7,226 nt of DNA from Latescibacteria bacterium UBA6620 (GCA_002433075.1 DJHM01000061.1:133806-141031); one strand, 5' to 3'; shown: positions 1-5,909, numbered from the stretch's first letter. The notes: generated from the letters alone by a model not told the origin. Program-made: numbers and translations.

Positions 1-27
1 TGGTCACTGGATATTGGTCACTGGTCA
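1..27. repeat. Short TGGTCA-type direct repeats
   Basis: TGGTCACTGG occurs at 1-10 and again at 15-24, followed at once by a further TGGTCA at 22-27. The repeat touches the window edge, so the full array cannot be seen. It lies downstream of the minus-strand lyase gene in non-coding sequence. It looks like a simple intergenic repeat rather than a mobile element; no function can be assigned. Confidence 0.5.
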
Positions 28-30
28 ATG

Positions 31-43
31 CCGCCGAAGGCGG
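31..43 (-). terminator. Weak hairpin after the lyase gene
   Basis: CCGCC (31-35) and GGCGG (39-43) form a 5-bp stem with a 3-nt loop about 30 nt past the stop codon of the minus-strand lyase gene. No T-run follows on the minus strand, so this is a poor intrinsic terminator and may simply be chance in GC-rich DNA. It is the only stem seen between the gene and the window edge. Confidence 0.2.
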
Positions 44-71
44 TTCCTCCCCATTTTGCAATGTCCACTTT

Positions 72-974
72 TCATTTTCCACTGAGAACCCCAAGCCTCT
101 CCAGCTCCTCCCTCAGCTCCGCCACGCCTGTCTCACTACAATCCGTCCTCGGCGGCCGCACCTTCCCGCCTTTCAACCCCACCAGATCCAGCGCTGACTT
201 GATCACCCCTTCGTTGTGGCGATTCCGCAGCCGTTCGAGCGGCGCCAGCTGCGCCTGAATCTCGACCATCCGGTCCCAGTCCTTCCGCTGCGCCGCCTCG
301 AACAACTCCAGTTCGAAGTGGGGAGCGAAATTCGTGAACCCCGCCGTAAAGGCTTCGATCCCCATCTGGAAGCGCAGATGCAGCACACCTGGGTCGTGAC
401 GCTTGTTCCCGATCCACACGAATCGATCCCCCACCAGCTGCACTGCCTGAAACAGATTGTGAGGATGCTGACACGGGTCCTTGATCCCGATCACGCTTTC
501 GATCTCGGCGAGCTTCGCGAAAAAATCAGCCGTCCACCCTTGCGTGTTGTAGGGCATCAGCGCCATCCCCGACAGACCCGCGAGGATCTCGTAGTAGTGG
601 TAAACGCCGTTCAGATCCTCCGGAATCAAGTTTCGGACGAATGGCGCCATACCCAGCGTGATCCGGACCCCAAGCTTCTCGTAGCGTGGCGCCAGCTCCG
701 CCGCTGCGCCCAGGTTGTCCGGCAGAGCGGGCATCACGAGGGCACGATCCCCCGCAACTTCCAACGCGTGTCGCGCCATCGTTTCCAGTTCGTCCACCGT
801 CAGCGAGTTCACCTCACCCGTCCCACCTCCGACAACGACAACTTTCACCCCTCGATCGAGCATGAACTCGATATTCTTCCCGTAGTTGTCCAGGTCGACC
901 GTCAGCAGGTCGTCACTGAACGGTGTCACCGCATACGCGTGCACGTTACGAATCTGATCTTTTAGGTCTTCCAT
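72..974 (-). CDS. DHDPS/N-acetylneuraminate lyase superfamily aldolase or dehydratase
   Basis: This 300-residue protein is a full-length class I (Schiff-base) TIM-barrel lyase of the dihydrodipicolinate synthase family. Visible landmarks are VTPF (16-19) on the first strand, the carboxylate-binding GGTGE (50-54), the Tyr of MPYNT (Y142), and the Schiff-base lysine in GIKDP (K165). Family members cleave or dehydrate 2-keto acids. GGTGE followed by NSLT resembles 5-dehydro-4-deoxyglucarate dehydratases more than the GTTGE of true DapA, so a sugar-acid role is more likely than lysine synthesis, but the substrate is an inference. The ATG start is supported by GGAG at 985-982, seven bases upstream. 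The gene lies downstream of the sulfatase on the same strand, 164 bp away, with a strong hairpin in its leader. No signal peptide is present, so it is cytoplasmic. Confidence is high for the superfamily and low for the reaction. Confidence 0.92.
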   Translation of the reverse strand: MEDLKDQIRNVHAYAVTPFSDDLLTVDLDNYGKNIEFMLDRGVKVVVVGGGTGEVNSLTVDELETMARHALEVAGDRALVMPALPDNLGAAAELAPRYEKLGVRITLGMAPFVRNLIPEDLNGVYHYYEILAGLSGMALMPYNTQGWTADFFAKLAEIESVIGIKDPCQHPHNLFQAVQLVGDRFVWIGNKRHDPGVLHLRFQMGIEAFTAGFTNFAPHFELELFEAAQRKDWDRMVEIQAQLAPLERLRNRHNEGVIKSALDLVGLKGGKVRPPRTDCSETGVAELREELERLGVLSGK

Positions 975-998
975 CTAGTTGCTCCAGTTATCTGATGG

Positions 999-1023
999 TG
1001 TCCTCGTGCAGAGCACGAGGACA
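999..1023. other. Perfect 11-bp hairpin in the lyase leader
   Basis: Arms 999-1009 and 1013-1023 are perfectly complementary over 11 bp, closing a 3-nt loop (1010-1012). On the minus strand it sits about 25 nt before the lyase ATG and just ahead of its GGAG ribosome-binding site. No T-run follows, so it is not a canonical terminator. It could be a transcript-stabilising or translation-tuning hairpin, or a REP-like palindrome: its CGTGC-NNN-GCACG core is nearly shared with the hairpin at 1098-1122. Confidence 0.6.
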
Positions 1024-1044
1024 AGCAGTCTCCATTAAATGATA

Positions 1045-1077
1045 GGCCCGGTCCTATAGTGCCGCCGATACCGGGCC
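1045..1077. other. GGCCCGGT stem-loop between sulfatase and lyase genes
   Basis: GGCCCGGT (1045-1052) pairs perfectly with ACCGGGCC (1070-1077) around a 17-nt loop. An alternative short stem, ATAGG (1042-1046) with CCTAT (1053-1057), uses the same left arm and would exclude the longer stem. The two cannot form together, as in an attenuator, but this could be chance; no leader peptide or known riboswitch core was recognised. Confidence 0.4.
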
Positions 1078-1097
1078 CGACAAAAACAATACGCGCT

Positions 1098-1122
1098 TGC
1101 CCCTGTGCTCCGCACGGGGGCA
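1098..1122 (-). terminator. Candidate sulfatase terminator hairpin
   Basis: Arms 1098-1108 and 1112-1122 form an 11-position stem with a 3-nt loop. There is one imperfect pair (1104/1116): a G-T wobble on the plus strand and an A-C mismatch on the minus strand. It begins 17 nt past the sulfatase stop codon. On the minus strand a run of five T (1086-1082) follows about 12 nt later, further away than in a classical intrinsic terminator. It may end or reduce transcription between sulfatase and lyase, or be a REP-like unit. Confidence 0.4.
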
Positions 1123-1138
1123 GAGATAGTTTCTGACG

Positions 1139-2614
1139 TTACTTGTAGAGCTCCCCATCCGCCGGGACCACACGTCCATCAGCCAGCCGGTATTGAACGG
1201 CCGCCTTCATAGGTGGAGTCTCCGGTTTCGGTCGAGCAGCCGTGTCCGACTCTCTCTGAGCATTCAGTTCGTCCCACGTGCCGATACGCTCGACTTCGGC
1301 CACCAGATCGGCGACAGGAGCCTCGCTCGGAGGATCCGAAGCGAGATCGGTCAGCTCCTCCGGATCGGTCGCAAGATCGAAGAGCCGAGACTTCGACGTT
1401 GGAAAGTCCACGTACTTCCAACGTCCGTCGAACACCATCCGGAACTGTTGTGCTGGGTTCGGTCCGAGCATCTCCGAACGCGCGATTCGCTTCTGCCGAC
1501 GGGCATCCTCTCCATTCAGCAGTGGGGCCAGACTCTCGCCATCCAGACCCTCAGGAGCGTCCACACCCGCCCAGTCACAGAAAGTCGGAAACAGATCGAC
1601 CAGCTCGACGGGCGTTCGGTCGCGCTCCTGTTTCCCGATGCCGGGTCCCGTCACCAGCAACGGAACCCGCGCAGAACCTTCGTAGTACGTCCGCTTCCAC
1701 CACAGCCCGTGTTCGCCCGCCATGTCTCCGTGGTCCGAGGTATAGACGACATAGGTGTTGTCCAGACAGCCTGCCCGACCGAGTCCCTCCACCAGCGAAC
1801 CGATGCAGTCATCCACATAGTCGACACAGGCGTAGTAGCACGCCACCGCCCGGCGATGCTCTTCGGGCGAAAATTTCAGAAGATTGAAGTCCTCCACCGT
1901 GAACCGATCGTGAGGGTGAAGGCCGTCGGGAAAGTCGCCCGGAGTTGGCGGCGTCTCGAGGTCGCTGTCCAGATAGCGGCGAACATACCGCCCAGGTGCC
2001 GTCAGCGGAAAGTGAGGCCTCGGGTAGGACGCGTGAAAGAACCACGGCTGCTCCGCATGTTCGTCTGTGTGTTCGAGGAGCCAGGCGAGACTTTCGGTGG
2101 TAACAACCTGGTCCATTGTCAGACTCTCGGGAATCCGCGTGGGTCCAGTGAAGGGGAACCTCCCAACCGAGTGGTCATTCCATCGTCCGTCGGCCGACTC
2201 CGGAGGATCGGGCTGGTGCGCAGGGAACGTGACAGATGCGAGATCGCCGTACGGGCGATACTGATACCCGTGGGTCTGGTCCCCACCATTGATGTGCATC
2301 TTGCCGACCATGCACGTCACATAACCGTGCTTGGACAACCACGACGGAATCGTCTCCTGCCCTGGATCGCGAACGACACTGTTCGCCCACCCCCCACAGT
2401 TCGAGGCCCATCGCCCCGTCAACATCGACAGCCGGCTGGGCGTACAGAGCGGCGTCTGGCAATAGGCGGCATCGAAGGACACGCCGCCCTCCGCCAGCCG
2501 ATCCAGATGCTGCGTCTGAACGGCAGGATTCCCCGCGTACCCAGCGATGTGGGGGTTGTGCTGATCCGTCTGGATCAACAGAATGTTTGGTTTGTCATAC
2601 AACCTGAACCACAC
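1139..2614 (-). CDS. Type I (formylglycine) sulfatase, alkaline-phosphatase fold
   Basis: This 491-residue protein has the hallmarks of an arylsulfatase/choline-sulfatase-type enzyme, which hydrolyses sulfate esters. The metal-binding D17-Q18 sits in LIQTDQH. CTPSR (57-61) within CTPSRLSMLTGR carries the cysteine converted to formylglycine by FGE or anSME. K105 and H107 lie in GKMH, H201 in PRPHFPL, D294-H295 in TSDHGD, and K307 in WWKRTYYEGSARVPL. All expected catalytic positions are intact. The C-terminal sub-domain (about 375-430) includes RWKY and LFDLATDPEE, usual for the family. The likely start is GTG at 2614: an in-frame TGA lies eight codons upstream and no in-frame ATG is nearby. 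TTG at 2602 is an alternative, and no strong ribosome-binding site is seen. There is no signal peptide or membrane segment, so it probably acts in the cytoplasm on a small sulfated compound. It is transcribed divergently from the oxygenase operon. Confidence 0.96.
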   Translation of the reverse strand: MWFRLYDKPNILLIQTDQHNPHIAGYAGNPAVQTQHLDRLAEGGVSFDAAYCQTPLCTPSRLSMLTGRWASNCGGWANSVVRDPGQETIPSWLSKHGYVTCMVGKMHINGGDQTHGYQYRPYGDLASVTFPAHQPDPPESADGRWNDHSVGRFPFTGPTRIPESLTMDQVVTTESLAWLLEHTDEHAEQPWFFHASYPRPHFPLTAPGRYVRRYLDSDLETPPTPGDFPDGLHPHDRFTVEDFNLLKFSPEEHRRAVACYYACVDYVDDCIGSLVEGLGRAGCLDNTYVVYTSDHGDMAGEHGLWWKRTYYEGSARVPLLVTGPGIGKQERDRTPVELVDLFPTFCDWAGVDAPEGLDGESLAPLLNGEDARRQKRIARSEMLGPNPAQQFRMVFDGRWKYVDFPTSKSRLFDLATDPEELTDLASDPPSEAPVADLVAEVERIGTWDELNAQRESDTAARPKPETPPMKAAVQYRLADGRVVPADGELYK

Positions 2615-2659
2615 TTTCTTGATTTCGAGGAGGGATCAGATCTCACCGCCGACCCTGAA

Positions 2660-2697
2660 GGGCTCTGAGCCCCCAAGCCCCGGGCTTCAGCCCGGGG
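2660..2697. repeat. GC-rich REP-like hairpins in the divergent region
   Basis: CCCCGGGC (2678-2685) and GCCCGGGG (2690-2697) form a perfect 8-bp stem with a TTCA loop. A smaller stem, GGGCT (2660-2664) with AGCCC (2668-2672), lies directly beside it. Two further small stems follow in the same gap: GACTC/GAGTC (2734-2738/2742-2746) and AGGAAT/ATTCCT (2749-2754/2758-2763). Compact GC-rich palindromes like the first are often dispersed intergenic repeats in bacteria. Only one copy lies in this window, so repetition in the genome cannot be shown here. Confidence 0.45.
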
Positions 2698-2778
2698 AAT
2701 CACGCAATCGACAACCACACGCGAGCCCCATCGGACTCCCTGAGTCGAAGGAATGGGATTCCTCGCGTCTGTCACGGA

Positions 2779-2790
2779 ATATCTAGATAT
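2779..2790. promoter_or_regulatory. Perfect 12-bp AT palindrome, possible operator
   Basis: ATATCTAGATAT is its own reverse complement and stands out as AT-rich in GC-rich surroundings. It ends 38 bp before the oxygenase ATG and lies in the 214-bp region between the divergent sulfatase and the operon. That is where a dimeric regulator controlling both directions would bind. No convincing -35/-10 pair was identified around it, and no regulator gene lies in the window. Confidence 0.35.
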
Positions 2791-2828
2791 ATCCAACGAC
2801 CTCAAGTCACAACTACAAGGAAAGCGAA

Positions 2829-3665
2829 ATGTCCACCGACATCATTCCCATGACCGACGAGCAGAAATTCTTCTTCGACATGCGTGGCTGGATCCTGTTG
2901 CCCGCAGTCCTCACCGACGTTGAGATCGAGGCGATGAAGGCCGAGGCCTACGCAGGCGCCAAGCAAAGTTACGAAGGAGCCTTGCAAGAGCTCCTCGATC
3001 ATCCCGCCATCGTCGGCATCCTGTCCGAGATCCTCTCTGAAGATCCCTTTGTCTTGGATGAGTGCTACAGCTTCCGATGCGAAGGCTCTTTCATCACGGT
3101 CCGACCGCCCGGCTGGGATAAATCCGAGCGCGGGGACAACGGGCTGCCCCACGTCGTCCGCCCACCGCAGCAGGCGAATGCCATGCGCTATCAGGTCGCT
3201 GGAGGGAAGATCTTTTCGGGCCTGACGCGGGTCGTTTGGGAGCTCGAGGAAGTCAAGGCTGGCCAGGGCAACACCTCGTTCCTCAGCGGATCGCACAAGG
3301 CGCACTTCCCCTACGGTGGCCCCGACATCTGGCGGCCCAACATCAGCGATTCCCCTTGGGAGCAGTCGATGCGCGATGTCATGGACGGCTATAGCTGCCC
3401 CCCGGGCTCAGCCGCGATCTTCACGGAGAGCCTCGTTCACGCAGCCAACGACTGGACGAACCCGGACAACCCTCGCTGCGCCGTCTTCAATTGCTACAAC
3501 TCCCTCTGGGCCCAGTGGCACAAGATGAATCTCGATCACGAGATCATCGAGAAGATGCCGCCCAAACGTCAGACGCTCTTCCGAGGAACGTGGCAGCAAG
3601 ATTGGTCCATCGGTGGCAGGGGCGCCGGAAACCGTGAATACACCGAAGAGAACCGCGCACTCTGA
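2829..3665 (+). CDS. Phytanoyl-CoA dioxygenase (PhyH) family protein
   Basis: This 278-residue protein looks like a PhyH-type Fe(II)/2-oxoglutarate oxygenase of the double-stranded beta-helix fold. Supporting features are the N-terminal TDEQKFFFDMRGWILLP (9-25), the core stretch GLTRVVWEL (131-139), then FLSGSHKAHFP (151-161). The distal histidine is in SLVHAANDW (H204), and R216, a candidate 2-oxoglutarate ligand, is in NPRCAVFNCYN. The usual proximal HxD pair is not evident: the nearest histidine is H108 in LPHVVRP, with no acid two residues later. The family hydroxylates small molecules, but the substrate here is unknown and a divergent metal site is possible. The ATG is preceded by AAGGAAAG (2817-2824), a good ribosome-binding site, favouring this start over the internal Met-8. 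It is the first gene of a three-gene operon; the next begins 4 bases after its stop. It has no signal peptide. Confidence 0.85.
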   Translation: MSTDIIPMTDEQKFFFDMRGWILLPAVLTDVEIEAMKAEAYAGAKQSYEGALQELLDHPAIVGILSEILSEDPFVLDECYSFRCEGSFITVRPPGWDKSERGDNGLPHVVRPPQQANAMRYQVAGGKIFSGLTRVVWELEEVKAGQGNTSFLSGSHKAHFPYGGPDIWRPNISDSPWEQSMRDVMDGYSCPPGSAAIFTESLVHAANDWTNPDNPRCAVFNCYNSLWAQWHKMNLDHEIIEKMPPKRQTLFRGTWQQDWSIGGRGAGNREYTEENRAL

Positions 3666-3669
3666 TACG

Positions 3670-4599
3670 ATGAGTCAGATTTACCTGACATGGACGGGAT
3701 GTGGAGGTTTCGAAGTTCGAACCGACCTCGTCAATTTCGCGTTCGACCCCTACAAGTTCGGCGAGGACCTGGCCACCGCCACGCCAGATTTCGATTTCAT
3801 CTTCATCTCGCACGAACACTTCGACCACTGCCACCCCAAGACCCTCCAACACCTCTGCCGTGGCGACCGAATCAAGCAGGTCCTCGTCAGCCCGGGTTGT
3901 TGCAACCCCGACGGGCCCGTCGACGAAAAGTATGGGGATGCCGCTTTCGCTCGTGATTTGCCCGTCACGAAGCACATCGACAAACGGTTCGTCGATGTCG
4001 CTTTTCCGAAGTACCTCAGTCACATCGGCGGCGAGGACCGGATCTTTCCCGACACGGGAACGTGGGATCTGGGTCCGGTCCAGGTCGAAGTGATTGAAAG
4101 TGGAGAGAATCAGCGTCCCGATCTTCCCACGTGCGGATATCTCGTCACCCTCCCCCACCTCGATGTCTCGTTCCTGCATACTGGCGATCTCACCGTCCCC
4201 TACAGGGCGTTGGAGAACCTTCGCGGCAGAGTCACGTATCTCATCCACACGAAGATGGGACTCTCCGAGCACGGCGCCGAGGATCGGTCAGAGCATCTGG
4301 TCGAGTGTGTCGATCTCATCCGCCCCGAATACCTGATCCCCACACACTACCGGACGGACCGCGTCTCTGATCCGATCCCTCACGGAACCTGGCCTCCAGA
4401 CGTCACAGATGCGAACGCCCTCATCGAATGGATCCGTGCCAAAGTCGGAGACCGGACGCAGGTGCTCCCCTTCACGGCCGGAATCACCTACAGGATCGAC
4501 GCGCCCTCGCGACAGGTCGACTGGAAGTGGAACTGGAAGAAGACCTGGGACGTCCCGCCGTGGCGGAACGACGTTCACCATCAACCGGATCCCCAATGA
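3670..4599 (+). CDS. MBL-fold metallo-hydrolase (UlaG-like)
   Basis: This 309-residue protein carries the metallo-beta-lactamase signature HxHxDH at 48-53 (SHEHFDHCHP). It also has the bridging aspartate of LHTGDL (H170, D173) and a final histidine in IPTHYRTD (H226), a complete dinuclear metal site. The overall plan, starting with IYLTWTGCGGFEV, resembles the UlaG/UPF0173 branch, which includes L-ascorbate-6-phosphate lactonase. A lactonase or phosphoester hydrolase role is therefore plausible but unproven. The frame stays open upstream to 3613; ATG at 3670 is chosen because it follows the oxygenase stop by 4 bases and gives the typical family N-terminus. No strong ribosome-binding site is present, suggesting translational coupling. 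Its stop overlaps the next start in ATGA (4596-4599). The C-terminus is oddly tryptophan-rich, with five Trp between 285 and 298. It is cytoplasmic. Confidence 0.88.
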   Translation: MSQIYLTWTGCGGFEVRTDLVNFAFDPYKFGEDLATATPDFDFIFISHEHFDHCHPKTLQHLCRGDRIKQVLVSPGCCNPDGPVDEKYGDAAFARDLPVTKHIDKRFVDVAFPKYLSHIGGEDRIFPDTGTWDLGPVQVEVIESGENQRPDLPTCGYLVTLPHLDVSFLHTGDLTVPYRALENLRGRVTYLIHTKMGLSEHGAEDRSEHLVECVDLIRPEYLIPTHYRTDRVSDPIPHGTWPPDVTDANALIEWIRAKVGDRTQVLPFTAGITYRIDAPSRQVDWKWNWKKTWDVPPWRNDVHHQPDPQ

Positions 4600-5594
4600 A
4601 CCTGAACCGTCGAAACTACCCACCCGAGCACGGCATTCGGATCCCGTTCGGCGACCTCAAGAAGCTCCTCGTCACGCTGTTCGAGAGCGTCAACACGTCC
4701 TCCGAAGACGCAAACCTTCTCGCCTCCATTCTCACCCGAAACAACCAGCGCTGCCTCTACAGTCACGGCACCGGCCAGGTTCCCTATTACCTGCAGAGAA
4801 TCAAGGATGGCGACGTCAACCCGAGACCCAACGTCACCGTCGTCCAGGAAGCGGCTGCGTCTATCGTGATGGACGGCGATGGCGGTCTCGGCTACTTCCC
4901 GTGCTATCACGGCACAATGAAAGCGATCGAAAAGGCCAAACAGGGCGGCATCGCCGCCGTCACCACGCGCAATCATCAGCACGTCGGGTCAGCCGGCAAC
5001 TACACGCGTCTCGCCCTCGAACACGACTGCATCGGGATCTCCGCCTCCTCCCATCGAACGCATTTGAATCCCGATTCCTTGATCTTCAGCGTCGTCGACT
5101 CGTCCCCGAGCAGCATCGCCGTCCCCGCCGGCGAACAACCCCCGCTCGTGATGGACATGGGCGGCGGCCTGGTCCGGTTCGAGGAAGAGCTGTTCGAACG
5201 CATCCCGACCACATATTTCAAGGTCATGGCTTTCACCGCGGCCGTGAGGGCCCTCGCCGGCGTCTTCCCGGGCATCTACAGACAGGAATTCGTGGATTCG
5301 CCGTGGGAAGCCAACCAGGGAGCTTTCATTGCGATTGTCGACGTTGCCCACTTCATGCCTCTCGAAGAGTTGAAAAGCGAGATGGATCGCTTCATCGCCG
5401 AAGCCAGAGCAACCCAACCCCTGCCCGGCATGGAAACGGCCGAACTCGCCGGCGGAAACGAATGGACCTGGGCGAAAGACAACGAAAAGAACGGCATCCC
5501 CATGAGCGACGACCACGTAATCCAGCTTCAAGACGAAGCTGACAAGCTTGGCGTGGAAACACCCTTCGCGAAATTCGAGCACACGCGTTTCTGA
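4596..5594 (+). CDS. Ldh_2 family (malate/L-lactate/ureidoglycolate) dehydrogenase
   Basis: This 332-residue protein belongs to the NAD(P)-dependent Ldh_2 oxidoreductases, which interconvert 2-hydroxy and 2-keto acids or reduce cyclic imines (MDH, sulfolactate, ureidoglycolate and 2,3-diketogulonate enzymes). Recognisable parts are the catalytic-histidine motif YSHG (H57), YYLQRIKDGDVNP (64-76), VMDGDGGLG (91-99), the NHQHVGSAGNY stretch (H129), and a C-terminal LAGGNEW...NGIP block (284-302). Two deviations are seen. The Arg normally four residues after the catalytic His is Gln (Q61). The segment between VMDMGGG (185-191) and YFKVMAF (207-213) is much shorter than the usual cofactor-binding stretch, losing the KGxG glycines. 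Function could therefore be altered. The start is ATG 4596, overlapping the previous stop (ATGA); the frame extends upstream only inside the MBL gene. It is the last gene of the operon and cytoplasmic. Confidence 0.9.
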   Translation: MNLNRRNYPPEHGIRIPFGDLKKLLVTLFESVNTSSEDANLLASILTRNNQRCLYSHGTGQVPYYLQRIKDGDVNPRPNVTVVQEAAASIVMDGDGGLGYFPCYHGTMKAIEKAKQGGIAAVTTRNHQHVGSAGNYTRLALEHDCIGISASSHRTHLNPDSLIFSVVDSSPSSIAVPAGEQPPLVMDMGGGLVRFEEELFERIPTTYFKVMAFTAAVRALAGVFPGIYRQEFVDSPWEANQGAFIAIVDVAHFMPLEELKSEMDRFIAEARATQPLPGMETAELAGGNEWTWAKDNEKNGIPMSDDHVIQLQDEADKLGVETPFAKFEHTRF

Positions 5595-5612
5595 AAGCAG
5601 AGCGGGAGAGGG

Positions 5613-5629
5613 TCTCCTTTTCGAGGAGA
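5613..5629 (+). terminator. Weak hairpin after the operon
   Basis: TCTCCT (5613-5618) and AGGAGA (5624-5629) form a 6-bp stem with a TTTCG loop, starting 18 bases after the dehydrogenase stop. There is no following T-run, only purine-rich sequence, so intrinsic termination is doubtful. Positions 5595-5641 are strikingly purine-rich and the next ~45 bases pyrimidine-rich, which gives further weak pairing (GGGAG 5637-5641 with CTCCC 5652-5656). Confidence 0.25.
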
Positions 5630-5685
5630 GGAGAACGGGAGAAAGTGTTGCCTCCCACGCTCCACTCCTCCACTCGGCTACCCGC

Positions 5686-5883
5686 TGTCATCCCGAATCG
5701 TAACAGAAGTTCCCTCATTCACTTTCGCAACGGGCATCGACACGATGAGGGATCCCTTCGGGCGTCTGGAGAAGCCTGTGGGAAGCCTCGGACGCCGTTG
5801 CACGCCGAGAGAGATCTCTCGGCACGTCTCATCGTCTCCCGCTGCCCCTTACTGGTGATTCCTCAATGTGCCTCGAGATGACA
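5686..5883. repeat. 198-bp structured intergenic element with terminal inverted repeats
   Basis: TGTCATCCCGA (5686-5696) and TCGAGATGACA (5873-5883) are inverted repeats matching at 10 of 11 positions. Inside lie three more stems: TCCCTCAT/ATGAGGGA (5711-5718/5745-5752), GGCGTC/GACGCC (5761-5766/5791-5796, extendable by wobble pairs), and GCCGAGAG/CTCTCGGC (5804-5811/5816-5823, loop AGAT). The layout, long closing stem plus internal hairpins, resembles dispersed intergenic TGTCAT...ATGACA elements or non-autonomous MITE-like repeats. No target-site duplication is visible and there is no transposase. A 78-codon open frame (5645-5881) runs through it but has no ribosome-binding site or recognisable protein, so it is not called. 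The element fills most of the 315-bp gap between the operon and the next gene. Confidence 0.55.
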
Positions 5884-5909
5884 GGTGGGGCGTAGAATAG
5901 GAACTTGGA

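Noticed and set aside
216..965. Plus-strand 249-codon open frame opposite the lyase
   Set aside because: Lies entirely antisense to a well-supported DHDPS-family gene and has no family features or ribosome-binding site.
1193..2668. Plus-strand 491-codon open frame opposite the sulfatase
   Set aside because: It is a shadow frame created by GC-rich codon third positions; its translation is Arg/Pro-rich with no recognisable domain, while the opposite strand encodes a complete sulfatase.
3397..3414. CCCCGGGCTCAGCC inside the oxygenase gene, similar to the intergenic GC hairpin
   Set aside because: It has only one arm, lies within conserved coding sequence (CPPGSA) and is explained by GC-rich codons.
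3613..3669. Upstream extension of the MBL-hydrolase frame
   Set aside because: The extra 19 residues overlap the end of the oxygenase gene and precede the typical family N-terminus; ATG 3670 fits the operon spacing better.
4409..5542. Plus-strand 377-codon frame across the MBL and dehydrogenase genes
   Set aside because: Overlaps two convincing genes in another frame and reads as low-complexity Arg/Pro-rich sequence.
5645..5881. 78-codon open frame in the gap before the last gene
   Set aside because: It runs through the hairpin-rich inverted-repeat element, has no ribosome-binding site and its translation looks like non-coding sequence.
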